Assembly (NCBI RefSeq): GCF_041146395.1
Contig: NC_090985.1
Coordinates: 1,897,501 to 1,961,500 of the forward strand
Reading direction: 5' to 3'
DNA length: 64,000 bases
From: Eulemur rufifrons
Taxonomy: Eukaryota > Chordata > Mammalia > Primates > Lemuridae
Shown here: piece after piece, positions 21,191-36,821 of the stretch
Layout of the letters: the number at the start of each line of letters is the position of its first letter
Position numbering within the stretch: the first letter of the stretch is position 1
Made by a program: the position numbers and the translations under genes
The notes under the pieces: generated by a model
The model's input: only the letters and a program-made list of their open reading frames with translations
Told to the model about the DNA's origin: nothing
Database searches by the model: none

Positions 21191-22074
21191 CCCGGGCTGG
21201 GTCCGTCCCAGTTTCCGTCTCCGGAACGTACAGGCCGGGTCCCGAGCACCCCCGGGCCCTGCAGGGACCGCCAGCAGCTCCCGCGAGACCTGCTTCTCGC
21301 CTGCGAACTGCCCCGAAGCGGGGAGTGGCGCGGCCTCGGCCCCGCGCCCCGCGGCTGCCTCTGCGGACGGCGGAAGCCCGCGCGTGGCCCGGACGGCGAC
21401 GTGTCCGAAAGTCCGAGACGGGTCGGGCTCGGGATTCACTTCAACCAACTTTCAGTATCGCCGTCGTCGCCAAAACTCCGAAATTTTTAAGTCACTGTCG
21501 TTCATTTTTTAAAAATAGCTTCAGTGTTTGATTCCAACCAACACTGGAGGCTCTAATGATCCTTCACGAGGATGAATCGCGCTGGTTTTAAGATTCCACG
21601 AGTTGGGAATGGCTGGGCAGCGATGTCGTCTCGTTGTTAATTACATGAGCAGACATGGTGGCTCCTCAGCCATCTGGTACCCAGCCTCTTTCTTATCCTG
21701 CTCCCTTGTACTGGCCTGTGGCTTCCATCCTCAGGGTCACCGTAAGTTCCAGGATGGCTACTGGAGCTCCAGCCATTGAGATGACATTCCACCAGAGGAA
21801 AGCAGGCCGGCCAAACAGAGCACACCTTCCAAATGGAGTCAACTTTTAAGCAGCCTACTTGAACATTGCACACACTTCTGTTTACATCTCATTGGCTGAA
21901 GCCTGGCCCTCCAAGGGAGGCTGAGAACTTGTCTCCTAGCTGTGTACATTGTCACCTCAAGTAAAATTGGGATTCTGTTATCAAGGGGAAAAAAAAAAGT
22001 GGAGGTTGAGTAAGCAACTAGCCAGCAATGTCTGCCTTCCTTCATTCTTAGGAGGAACGCAGTTTAAATTGTCT

Positions 22075-22091
22075 CCCCCCCCCCCCCCCCC
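22075..22091. repeat. Poly-C tract (C17)
   Basis: An uninterrupted run of 17 cytosines. Poly-C runs this long are rare in mammalian DNA; the G-rich strand could form a quadruplex and the C-rich strand an i-motif. Confidence 0.9.
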
Positions 22092-23809
22092 GTAGTAGTT
22101 GATAGTCTACACATTAATGCATGCATCTCTATGTAAACACCCTATGCTATGACATTTCCTATTGACATTGAACAGAAACAACTCATAAGGTTTTTTTTTC
22201 CCCTGAAATCATAGGGGAAATGTCATAAGCTTTCTCCCCGGAGCACACTGCTCCACCCAGTGGCTTGGAGCCCTATCCTGGTGCAGTCATACTAAAAAAC
22301 ATGCACAGCTGTGGCTGATCATGTGCTCTGTTGGGAGGGGTCACCCCGGTAACTCATTTGCCAGCTTCCAAGTTAAGGGGCAAAAGTGCTGAGATTCTTG
22401 GCCACAGTAACTAGTTATAGATTATAAAAGTCATTGAGAGTTTTACAGAAATTGTTGGGATTGTGTAAAAAGTCCCAGGGCTACTGACTTTCATCTAAGC
22501 AGGAAATCAATTTAGCATATAATCCACTGATGTGAAAACATCTGGATCGATTGCAGTTTCAACATTTTGATATTTGACACTTATTTTGGTATTTGGGACT
22601 TCACTCTAGAGGAATTTATTTACTAAGGACCTGCTGTTTATCAAGAACGAGGTGAGACACTGACGGAAAGATTAATATAACAGAATTCCTGCTTTTGGAC
22701 TAGCAGAGAAGATAAGTAGCCAGTAAACTTCATGCAGATTATGGGAGACCAGGGCCTGAAGGGACGATCATATCCCTATTTTAAGTAAGAGGAAACCCTC
22801 ATTTTGGAATTACATAACTGGTCTGAGGCCACATAGCTAGTGCGGCAGCAAGGCACGAATGTGAGCCCAGGTGTACTGGACAACGAGGTCCAGTCTTCCC
22901 TAGTGCCTTTCTTCCATCCTGGCACCATCTAGGCTCATCAGTGAGGCACTCTGGATAGTGAGACTGGGAGCCATGTGGAAAATGGATTGAAAAGAGTCTA
23001 GAGCCAGGAGCAGTGAGATGGGAAAAGAGTCTGAACCAGGTCTGAAGCAGTGCAGTGTAGGGCTGGGGAAGAGAGGAAAGAAGTGAAAGAGACTGGTCAC
23101 AGCCTAAATGAAGCCACTAGCCTCTCTTTGCCCTGGGGTTACTACTAACCCCACCGCTAAGTGGTTCAGTGACTGTGTATGGTAACATTGAATCTCAGAT
23201 CTAATTAGTGCCCTAACCCGAGCTCCTGGCATGCATCATTCCACAACAGAGGACAGTAAAGCAAGACTTTCTGGCACTATTTGGAATCAGGCAGGGGTGA
23301 TACTCAAGATGTTGAAAAACTGGAATAGCACAATTACCAATTAATCAGAACTGAGGCCTGTGACCTGAAGGGTAGTCCCTGTTACGCCAAACCTGAACCC
23401 TTTAATGACAAAACCGTGGGAAGGTATGGGAGGAGGGGTCTGGGAGTGGAGCTGAGGTAGGAATGGGGGAGGCAATGACTATTTACCAATTTTGGACTTT
23501 TGCTGCTTTTTAGTCTAATGCAAGAACAGGCACTGCATACTTTCTAGGTTTTATGTGCCCCTAAATTTACAGTCTTTAAAATTTTTAATTACATAGAAAG
23601 ACATGAATCATTTGCTTTAGTTGTTAACTTTTTGTTGCAACTAACTGGTTGGTTGCCTTTTGATTACAATTTCACATTTTCAGTAGAGAATGTGATTGGC
23701 CCAGCCTGGGGCAGGTGTCCGGTCCTGGTCATCACCACCCTTATCTGTGAACAGGAAGGCAGGACTCATAGAGATAAACGTAACAATTAAAACTTGCGTT
23801 TGCCAAACA

Positions 23810-24790
23810 CCATGAAAAAAAGCTAAAAGGCAATAAATTGGGAGAAAAACTACAACATGGTTTATACAAAAATAGCTTACAAGTCAGAAAGAAAAAGATG
23901 AACACCTCAGTGAAAAATGGGACTGGCTATAAATAAGTACAAATATAGAATGAATATAAATGAATAAATATAAATAGAATAAATATTAAAGGCCAATTCT
24001 ATGACACACACAAAAAGACCAGAATCTCTCTAGGTATCAAAAAACTGCACATTCAAACAAGGTTCATTGTTTACCTATCAGTTGTTCTTGTATAAAAATA
24101 AAGGCAGTACATCCTTGGCAAGGCTGAAGAAATAGGCCTTCTCATTCACTTCCGGGAAGTAGAGTTTTTCTGCATGAAAATTAGGTGAAATATATCAAAA
24201 CCCCCCAAAATGTGCACAATCTGATTAGCAATTCCACTTCCAAGTACTGACTCTGAGGAAATAGACAATGAAAATAATAGAAATGACAGTAACATTGAGC
24301 ACTGAGGATGTGGCAGGCGCTCTTCCAAACACTTTAGATGTGTTTCTTCATTTACCCCTTGTAACAATCCTACCTAACACTCTCCATAAGAGGGAAGACA
24401 GGAACCACACAAGTGTTTCAAAAATAGCAGACTGTATCCTGTTGTATATTGGTTTTGGAAGGAAAAATAATAAAATAATGTATTAAAAAATAGCGGACTG
24501 TAAAACCTATATTTACAGACTGCAAGATATAGTCCACTCACACAATGGAAAACAAAGCAATCATTACATATGATGAGCTATCACAGATGTGTATTTGTTG
24601 CTACTAAAGATGTTCACTTTATATTATTAAATGATAAAAATGATATTAAAGTTATATAGATATGTATATTTATGTATAGGAAAATAGCTGCAAATATGTA
24701 TATAATGGCTATCTCTAAGCAGTGAGATTTCAAATTATTTTAACCTTTTCTCTATATTTTCTATTTTTCTCGACATATATATCAGTTGTG
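23810..24790 (+). mobile_element. Old L1 3' region, split by a MIR
   Basis: L1-like 'ttagcaattccacttccaag' is followed, after a MIR-like insertion (about 24,270-24,400, minus), by 'acacaatggaaaacaaagca'-type text and an AT-rich 3' end. Strongly diverged. Confidence 0.5.
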
Positions 24791-25000
24791 TTTTAAATGG
24801 GAAAGACGCACAAACACGCTGATGCTCACAGAATTTGTGTGCACAGAAAAACAAACCAGAGGGACATTGCTCCACAGGGAAGGTACATTAGGGCAAAGAA
24901 CGCCCCCATCCACCACCGGGTGGCACTGTACATAAAATGCAGCTTGGTGTTGGCCCAGTCTGAGGTGCTGTGTAAAAGTTGGTATCAAAACCCAGAGAGT

Positions 25001-25128
25001 GCCCTGCTCGGTGGCTCACGCCTGTAATCTCAGCACTCTGGGAGGCCGAGGCGGGAGTATCACTTGAGGTCACAAGTTCAAGACCAGCCTGAGCAAGAGC
25101 GAGACCCCCATCTCTTAAAAAAAAAAAA
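25001..25128 (+). mobile_element. Single-arm Alu (left-monomer-like)
   Basis: One Alu arm from 'ctcggtggctcacgcctgta' to an A12 tail, containing 'gagcaagagcgagac'. It is inserted at the start of an L1 fragment. The flanks cagagagtgc / cagagtgc may be an imperfect target duplication. Confidence 0.85.
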
Positions 25129-25560
25129 TCAGAGTGCTTACAATGGAATATTATTCAGCCTTAAAAGGTAAGGAAATTCTATTGCACTCCAGCCTGGGTG
25201 ACAGAGTGAGACCCTGTCTAGTTAAAAAAAAAAAAAAAAAAGGAAATTCTGACACACTACAACCATAAAGCCATTATACTCAGTGAAATAAACCAGATAC
25301 AAACGGACAAATACCGTATGATTCCACTTGCATGAGGTCCCTCCAGCAGTCAGACCCACAGAGGAGAAGGGTGGTTGCCAGGGCTGGGGTACGGGGGTGG
25401 ATGGGGAGCTGTTGCTAACAGGGACAGAGTTTCGGTTGGGAAGATGACAAATTTCTAGAGCTAGACGGTGGTGATGGTTCCACAACAATATACTTAATAC
25501 CACTGAGCTGTATACTTAAAAGTGGTTAAGATGGTACATTTCATATTTTACCACAATTTA
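25129..25560 (+). mobile_element. L1 3'-end fragment
   Basis: A typical old L1 3' end: 'aatggaatattattcagcct', 'agtgaaataaaccagataca', 'gtatacttaaaagtggttaa'. It is interrupted at 25181-25239 by a truncated Alu. Confidence 0.85.
25181..25239 (+). mobile_element. Severely 5'-truncated Alu with target duplication
   Basis: Only the last ~43 nt of an Alu (attgcactccagcctgggtg...) plus an A-run are present. Both sides carry aaggaaattct (25170-25180 and 25240-25250), an 11-bp target-site duplication. The L1 text reads continuously if one copy is removed. Confidence 0.9.
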
Positions 25561-25911
25561 AAAAACAAAAACAAAGCAGAGTGCCCATACTTTTCTCTGC
25601 ACCTTCTAAAACAGGCGGAAAAGGGAGAGGATGTTTCCCCAATCCTACCCACCCCAGCTTCGTCAGTTCCACCTTTGCCTGCCCAAGTCCTCACTCAGTT
25701 CTGTCTGCATCCTGCTCACTCACTTATCAAATGCCTGCTCTGCACCGGCCTTGGGCCAGCGCCAAAGATGCCCTCTGCAGGGGCCGGGCCACGGTCTGCA
25801 CAGCCCCAGCCCCCTCCCGTCCACTCCGTTTACCTTCCCCCAGCCCATCCTCAGTCCACACGTTTTCAGCATTCTTCTCTCACGCAACATCCATTTTAAT
25901 AAAAAATATTG

Positions 25912-26275
25912 TCTTAGTCCGTTCATGCATTATAACAAAGTACTGTAGACAGGGTAATTTACAAATTAACAGAAATCTATTGCTTACAGTTCTGGAGGCT
26001 GGGAAGTCCAAGATCAAGCTGTCAAAGATCTGTGCCTGGTGAGGGTCCATTTCTTGTAGGTGACACCTTGTTGCGGCATCCTCACATGACCCAAGGACCA
26101 AAGGAAGAGGTGAACCGTCCCCTCACACCTCTTTCATAAGGTCACTAATCCCATCCATGAAAGCTCCCCTGTCACGATTTAACCACCTCCTAAAGGCCTC
26201 ACCTCTTAATACCATCACGCTGGCGACTAAGTTTCAACATATGAACTTGGGGGGTTAGACCACAGCAAATACCTT
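25912..26275 (-). mobile_element. MaLR LTR (MLT1/MST type), reverse
   Basis: It begins 'gtcttagtccgttcatgcat' and contains 'cagttctggaggctgggaag' and 'cctcctaaaggcctcacctc', the reverse of a MaLR-family LTR. It is a solitary, non-coding, ancient endogenous retrovirus-like remnant. Confidence 0.75.
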
Positions 26276-26989
26276 GTGCAAGACTTTGGTTCACATTTAT
26301 TTTAATTTTAAAAGAGGGTCCGAACAGGTAATAGGTGGAGTTTTCTAAAAAAAAAAAAACCCTTACTCCAGTGACTCTAGGGTCAGACACAAACACGCCC
26401 TCCTCTATTAATCAAATTAGACTAAAATATGCTACAGCAGCAAATAACGCTCAAATCTCAATGGTTTGACACAACAAAAGTTTATTCTGTGCTTGTTACC
26501 CAATACAGGTCAAGAGAGAGTCACTCCACGGTCACCTCGGCTTACGGGTTCCCCAAACTGCAGTCTCCTGCAGTTACAGCAGGGTAAGAGAAAGGGCAGA
26601 GAACTATGGATTGGCTTTTCACAGCTGGCCTGGGAGTAACACACATTTCACAGCTGAGGACAAATCACGGGGCCCTGCCCACCTGCAACTAACATGTTTG
26701 GTGGCTGCACTGTCTCCGCTGTGATTTCTTTACCATACCCAAGCTGAAACTGGGACTCCTTGTTTGTGAATCCGCCGCCCTCCCTGGGCTCTCATGTTCA
26801 GGAGTGCAGGCCTCAGGGTGCTATGGAACGTTGGCGTCCAGCACACCCAGGTGCACAGCGTTTGTGGAGTGAATGAACAACGGCAGAAAGTCAAGGTGAA
26901 TCTAAAGGAAGTCGGAGGTACTACCTGGAAGGGTCAGTTTAGGAGGAGCTGCCCTCTGCAAAAAAAGAAGCAGAGAAGGCCAAGAAAAC

Positions 26990-27079
26990 AATCCTACCAA
27001 TTTTTCTTTTTCTTTTCTTTCTTTCTTTTTTTTTTTTTTTTTGAGTCCACAGCAGTAGTGGCAAATCCTACCAATTTTT
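26990..27079 (-). mobile_element. 58-bp retro-insert with perfect 16-bp TSD
   Basis: A perfect 16-bp direct repeat (aatcctaccaattttt, 26990-27005 and 27064-27079) flanks 58 bp. Read on the minus strand, the insert is a 21-nt body (TGCCACTACTGCTGTGGACT plus C) followed by an A-rich tail with GAAA repeats. The integration site reads TTT|AAAA on that strand, matching the L1 endonuclease preference. The parent RNA is not recognised. Confidence 0.85.
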
Positions 27080-27599
27080 AAAGCTAAACCAAACCTCACT
27101 GCATAGAATGCGACAGTCTGTGTGTAGCACAGCTCACTGTCGGGGTGGGTTCCAGCAACAGTAACAAAACAAACCGCATGTACAGAAGAAAGGAAAATAC
27201 GACTCCAGGGGCACCACATGGCTTTGGATAAAAATCCCGATCCCAGAGCAGTTTCCTGAATAAACTGGGCGTAGAGGAAAGGTTTGACTTCTCCCTCAAT
27301 AGTAAGTTTTTGGAGCTCAGAAAGACCAGGATGCAATTTCTAGGTTACCATGGAAGGAGCCTGATTACCCGACTGTCTTCCCTTGTAGGATAAAGGGGAT
27401 TAGCCCTACAGAATCACCGCCTGTTTCCAAAGTTGTCAGTTTTATCGACCTCTGCAAAATATTATAAGTGGGTTCATCTAGATTCCAGAAGATATCTAAG
27501 GACACTTTCCGCTGTAAGTAGGGTGACATTCCTGGTTAATGTATTAATGGCATGTCTCACAGTTCACTCTTAAAACTGTTTGGGTTTGGACAATAAATT

Positions 27600-28029
27600 G
27601 CAATTCATCCTAGTTATAAGTAACAATTATAACTGGCTGGGAAAAGGTGACCTGGGGTCCTAGGAAGGGACAGAGGAACAAACACGTGGCTGAGCCACCA
27701 GCTTGTGTGGGGCTGGGCACCTACCTGGAGGGCCTGTTTGAAGACTAAGAGACCGGGCACTTTGCTGGGAGGAAGCCCAGGTGTTCCAACCAACCACTTC
27801 CTGAAGGACAAGCTGGTGGGGGGGCGGGGTGGTCCTCGCCCAGCCACCTGCTGTCTTCCCGCCCAGCAGGTTCCCGATGGAATGATGATATTTGCTCCAA
27901 ATGCCGTCTCTCTTACTCAACCGTGGTCGCTGTTACTCCGTATGAAAACGAAGAAGTAGAAGTGACTAGGGGGCAAACGGTGCTGGTCAAAGCTCATAGC
28001 AATTCTAACAGCAACCCTTTACGAGTGAC
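27600..28029. other. Spacer leading to the TLNRD1 CpG island
   Basis: Unique-looking sequence that becomes GC-rich towards 28,000. No exon or repeat is recognised. Open frames are short. Confidence 0.4.
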
Positions 28030-31016
<2,987 letters not shown>

Positions 31017-33353
31017 CACCCCGTACCCCTCTTCCACCCAGGCTAAGGGAAGTTTCTCTCTGCCCCTCTCCGTTTATACCAAAGAGCTCACAGGTGAAGC
31101 CCACGCCTCCGCCCCGGCGTCAGTGCTCGAGAGGAAGCCTGGGGAGGCAGGGCTGTGCGCACAGGTGACACGCCCGAAGGCCCAGGTGGCCGCCAGCCCC
31201 GCAGCGGGGACTGGGAGGTGGAAGGTGTATGATCTGCTGGCTGTGGTGTTACTCCCGCCCCTACCCAAGCCCATCTTCCCGAATTTCTCAACTAAATTTT
31301 ATTACCGATTAGGCAAGAAGGAGGTCATGGGTTCATTTCTTTTTTGGTTTTGTTTCTGTCTTCTTTTAATTAAAAGAAAGGTTACCTCAGTTTTCACTCC
31401 TTAGACATGGATGTAGCTACCTTTTTTGTATGTCGTTATTTTTTTAAGCAACTGTGTTGAATTAGGAGTATACTTGGTGTGGAAAGAGTATGAATTTGCC
31501 ATGTGATTTGCAAATGGGGGGAAAGCTACTGTGAGCGTGTGTTTTATTTTTTAATTTACACTATAGAGTGATTTTTTTTTTCCCCCAACGTCAAGTTTTT
31601 ACCTTGCATGTACTGGAGTATTTATTTCATCTATTAAAATGTTATGTTTCTCAGATGGCTTTTTGCAATTGTTGTTTTTTCAATAATTGTGATTTTGCAT
31701 GCTGCATGTACGGAAGGAGTCTATGGAAAGGCCCCTCAGTAGTAGGGAGGTGGGTCCGCAATTCCCAGCCCTTCCTGCTTTTCCCTCAAGAATTACTCCT
31801 TTGAGCAGCCTAGTATTGCAAGAAAAGAGGACTGTGTGGAACATTCTGTTTTTAAAGGCAGGTGACACAAATGTCATTGGGTTATGCACAGAGCTTGGGA
31901 CGAGCTGTAAGCGGGGGTTTTGTCTCACCTCTGATTTCTCCTGGACAGTAATTTAGCTTCCTTTGTCGTGGCTCATCTTTCCTTCCTAGTGCACAGGAGG
32001 AGTTCGGGCTGACTCAAGTCAGGTTTGTATACTGCCTGTCATTTTCAGGTTAAAGCACTTCCTGTTGCTGTGTGGAGTGCCAGCCTCCCTAGCTCGGACT
32101 GTCTAGGTTCGGAGCTGTAAGAGTACTGTGTATCAAGAGTACTTAGCATCCTTTATGTAGACAGGGCTATTCAGATGAGATCCTCATGGTTTTAGGAAAT
32201 ACAGAGTGTCCTAGACTGTTTAATAGAGAAAAAGGTGTCCTGGAAAGTGTTAAGAACTTTCTAGAGCCACAGCATAATTGCAGGCAAAGCGCCTAGTTTT
32301 GTGACCTTGGTCTCAGATATGCTGTGGTTGATTGTATGTTAGAAGAGTGCTTTGTTGATTGATGTTTGGAGTTATATTAAGGTAGTTTGTCATTTCTGGA
32401 GACATTTCAAGGAATTTTTTTTTGTCTAGTGGTGGTGGGGGGATGTATAGTTTTGTTGAACCTGGTTAAATTTTGAACCTTTTCCCACTAAAAGCACAAC
32501 AGATTTATTTACAGTGCTTGAAGCCTGGGAGGGCCACATGGGTAAAAGCTCATACATGCTTTAAATTTGTTCAGTTTACATTTTTCTTGGGATTTGTTGT
32601 GCTTAAACCTCTGCAGTTCCCACAAATCTGAAAAGAACGAGTTTTTCACTGTAATACATTAGAGAGAGAAGAAAGTCACACTGACTGTTTTACTTGCTTG
32701 AATGGCTGTATTTATTACAGGAACATGAAATTCAATGTGTAAAATGTCTTAAAACCCGTATAGGGTGAGACGAGGACTGTTTCACTGCCCTGAATTTGAA
32801 GTTTGAAAAGGTCTTAAAGCGGTAGGTACATATATTTTTTAAAAAGCAGTCAAGGGAGCAGTTGTTTTTCTCTCTTAGGTCCTGGTAAGTTTCAGTTTTT
32901 TAAGTCTTTAAAAGAAGAAAATGACCTTGAGAATGTTTATTCCTCCCCCCCTGCCCTTCTGTGAAGCCTGGGTCAGGTTCAGGAGGAACTGGGGGTGACA
33001 ACTCTGCATGCACGTAGAAATTTTATTTTCATTGGATTTACACAAGCGCTGACAGTTCACGTACATGGTTCATTTAGCCAATGCAGATCACGAAGAGCAA
33101 ACGAAAAGGAACAAACACAAAGCAAAATAAGGGCGAGAAATCTGTAAATTTGGTATTTGATTAAGAAAAAAAGAATTGCCAGTTTTTCCCTGGACTCATT
33201 TCTTGCACAAGCAATTTAAGGGATAAGTCAAGCCAAAAAAAAAAAAAAAAAGAAAAAATCACTTTCCCTATCTACTTAGATGAAGTAAACTAGTCACCAG
33301 ATTAATTTTGAAACTTGTTAGCCAAATGATAGTTGCTCTCAATGTTTCTGTGT

Positions 33354-33359
33354 ATTAAA
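33354..33359 (+). terminator. Candidate poly(A) signal ATTAAA (TLNRD1)
   Basis: ATTAAA is followed immediately by ggttttgtcatgt, which is GU-rich as expected downstream of a cleavage site. Confidence 0.4.
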
Positions 33360-33753
33360 GGTTTTGTCATGTAATAAGCAAAATCTCTATCCCCTGAAGT
33401 TGATAAAAGTTTCAGACTTTAAGAAAAATGGTATTTTAACCTCTTCTCCCCCGCTCTGTTTATGAGATAAAGGTTCAGGGTTTTTTTTTTCCAGCAGGTG
33501 TCTGGAAATGAATTCTGCTTGTACTTTTTCCCCAGGAGGGTTCAGAAAGCCAGAGTGAGGGGCGCAGTGTTAGTGTGTCTGCCCCTCTGGGCTAGGAAGG
33601 GATGTGAGCACAGGCCTTTGACATTTTAACTTTATTCCAATGTTCCAGGTTGCTAAACTTGTTTTTTAAATAGACTCTAATTTTAAAAAAGCAGCATCTC
33701 AGACCTATTTCATAATAGGGCCTAATAAGGTCAGTAGAGATACTGGTTCCAGG

Positions 33754-33759
33754 AATAAA
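33754..33759 (+). terminator. Candidate poly(A) signal AATAAA (TLNRD1)
   Basis: This is a canonical AATAAA about 2.74 kb after the stop and the first one in the putative 3' UTR. A genomic A-run follows 20-30 bp later, which could also cause internal priming in cDNA data. Confidence 0.45.
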
Positions 33760-33780
33760 ATCAGAGTGGCCTGATTTAAA

Positions 33781-36530
33781 AAAAAAAAATTTTATATTGA
33801 ACGGCAACAGAGTGAATTCGAGACATCAGTACTTGGGTTCTGCTGGCTTCTGGGGGCAGGTTTCTTACACAGCTTAGCGCACACCATCCTGACCGGGACA
33901 TGTTGGAAACCTTCTTCCTTTGAAGGGTCATGAGAAGAGGAAATAATTATGGCCAAGTTCTCTGAACAAAAGACATTATTTATGACAGTCAACCCAGAAA
34001 ATGGGACAAAAACAAGGCTTTCAAACATAAGACTTGACTTAACCAGAAAAAAAAGCACAGCTCTGTCTTTGGCTGTTTTGGCCTTTAATATTCATTCTGG
34101 TTGATGTTAAGAAATGTTAGGAAATGCAAAAATTACGTGTGTGTGTGTGTGTGTGTGTGTATTTTCTTTTTGTTCTCCCCCACCCCCATCCTCATCTTTA
34201 TAATTCTGGAAGCATCAGTTAAATCTATCTGATTGATTATTTTACAAACACTTTTTTTTTTTCCTTAAAGCTGGAATAGGGATCTAAAATATTTGGCAGT
34301 TTGAAACAGCTAATTTTAACTGAAACACCTGTTTTTCCGAATGAATGTGACTATGGTAACATGCAGATCAGGCAGAGGATTTGAAAAACGGCTGCCAAAG
34401 CCGTTTCTGAGCCTTGCTCAGTGAACGTGAAAGGATTTGGAGAAGAAATCCTTGAAGATTTAGTAGCATTTTCACCTGGGGCTGCTCCCTGGGCTTCCCC
34501 CTGGTTTCCAGCAACTGGAAGAGTCTTTAAGGAGAGCACACTGGCGGTCTCCGGGTTTCTGATGTAAACACAGATATTTGTGTTCTCTCCAGGCAAATTC
34601 TCATCTTGATTTCATTTTTTTGTGTGTTGTTTTTGGAGTATGTTTGAAATGAATTGATCCATTTTGAGTAAGCAGGATTTTCTCTGGGGTCCCTTGGATA
34701 GGTGAGTCTTCTTCCACTTTAGTGGCAGAAGCCTTTGAGATCTACCTGTCCAGATAGCAATAAGGAAAACGTGTGACACTAGTGTCTGCGATTGGGGTCA
34801 ATTTAATTTTACTGCAAGTCCTTTAAGATTAAGGGGCTCTAGTGGCTGGCACGTGTGTAATTGTTTGTTTTTTGAAATGAATGTGTGTATGGGATACTCG
34901 GCAGGACAGAAGCATAATCAAGTAGTAAAATTGTTCTTGGAAATGAAGGTTGTAACGGTCATTCATTTGGCAAATGTGTATTGGGGGCCACCTGTGTGTA
35001 CCAGACAGTGCGCTAGATGCTGGGGTGCAGCCGCGAGGAGCGAGGCAGGACTGCTCCGCCACAGGTGGCTGTCCAGGCTCTGCTCCTGAAGCCTGGCGCA
35101 TGCACCATCGTCTGGGGCTACCTTAGGCCGGTTCCATCAGGAACTCTTGGGGCGGGTGACAGTCTGTTTTATCAAGTGATTCTGATGACGTTGGAAAACG
35201 CTGCCCTGCGGGGTCTGCCGGTTTTTCTGTTCCCTCCCAGGTCTGCGTCCAGGGTGCTCCTGCGCAGGGAGGCGGCGGCACTTCTGCAAGTTGCTCGTTA
35301 GCTCAGGTGTTTTCTTCCAGATGTTGTGAGACTTTTTCTTCCGATGCAGAAGACAAGTTGGTCTCCTGTGAATTTGGAATCTCTGAGAATCCGGGTTTTT
35401 CTTTTGGAGGAGCGTGTGTGTGTCTGTGTGTGTTTGCAAGCACAGAGTTCTTTGCCACCTCCCACCACCGTTTGGAGATGCTCTGCGCAAAACAGCTTCC
35501 TCTGTTTTTACGCGTTGTTGACTCTTGTCCTGAAAACTGGAAATAGCAGAGAAGCTAATTAACACTCAGTGCTTTAGCTCTTTGGCTGCCAAGAAAGAGC
35601 ACTTTGCTATTGAGTTTGTAAAGTAGTATTCACAACCAAACGTATACAGACTTACTCCGAAACTCACTAAGGTTAACCAAAGCCCGAGCTGCACTCAGGA
35701 AATATACCCCGTAAGACTGGCCGTGCACCAAGAGTTGGGATGATCTTTTAGCATTTAATGCCCCCGAGGGTGGCCCCAGCCTTGCCGTCACCAGGACTTG
35801 GTGGACAGAGAGCCTCGGCCCTGGCCCTGGCCCAGACCTACCCAAGGAGAACCTGCTCTTTGAGCAGACCAGGTGGTGTCTGTCACATTGGCTTTTGAGA
35901 AGTACTCTTAGGAGATGAATGTGGTGGCCATGACTGAATCATAGCTTTAGTCTTTACTGTGGGAACCTAGGCATTTATTAAGTTTATTTAGATCTTTTTA
36001 GTTTATAATGTGCTTTTCGGTGTATTATGTAATTGCGTCCTTAGAGCAATCTCGTGAAGTAGGCAGGTATTACTCACTGTGCCTGTCTTCTAAATATTTG
36101 TGCCTCTGTTTTCCTGTTGTAAAAATTAAATCAAATATTTAGAATGAATTCCCATGAGGTGCAAGGCCTTGTGATGAGCTTTATGAGACTAGTTCTATCT
36201 ACTCCATAACGTCATCAAAAGTATGATCTGAAAAATCTTTATATTAAAGTCATTTTCTCTTAATAATGTTGCCTTTACCCATCCAGCAATCTGACACAGC
36301 CAGTGCAGTGTGGCATCCTCGAGGACGTCCCAAATCACGAGCACAGCCCTGTCTTCTCAGTCTTCCTCTAAGAAGTGTTCTGTGTGGTTTCAAACCTATC
36401 CAGATGAAAACACAGTGAATGTCTTAAAATTTTAAAACCACATCACTCAGACATGTCAAACTTTGGGTAAGATTTGAATGCTAATTAAGTCTGTTAGCAT
36501 AATTTAAAAATGACTCTATTTACTGACTTT
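33781..36530. other. Intergenic stretch after TLNRD1
   Basis: No gene is seen. It contains a (GT)12 microsatellite (34137-34160), an L2-like reverse fragment (about 34,950-35,060, 'cattcatttggcaaatgtgt') and a GT-rich run near 35,410. Confidence 0.45.
34137..34160. repeat. (GT)12 microsatellite
   Basis: An uninterrupted dinucleotide run. Confidence 0.95.

Positions 36531-36821
<291 letters not shown>

Larger units (their letters stand above)
21481..24999. other. MESD-TLNRD1 spacer, left part
   Basis: No exon is evident. It holds a C17 homopolymer (22075-22091), a MIR-like fragment (about 22,780-22,890, minus) and, from about 23,810, a long diverged L1 3' region that continues to about 24,790. 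Confidence 0.5.
31017..33780 (+). other. TLNRD1: TLNRD1 3' UTR with AU-rich elements
   Basis: About 2.7 kb of AT-rich, SINE-free sequence follows the TAG stop. AU-rich motifs include TATTTATTT at 31619-31627, ATTTATTTA at 32503-32511 and TATTTATTA at 32709-32717. Candidate poly(A) signals are ATTAAA at 33354-33359, followed by a GT-rich stretch, and AATAAA at 33754-33759. The absence of transposons and the AU-rich motifs suggest an mRNA under post-transcriptional control. The end point is inferred. Confidence 0.6.

Noticed and set aside
21058..21249. N-terminal extension of MESD
   Set aside because: The upstream frame is open only through GC richness and starts at GTG. The annotated ATG precedes a proper signal peptide and lies in a TISU element.
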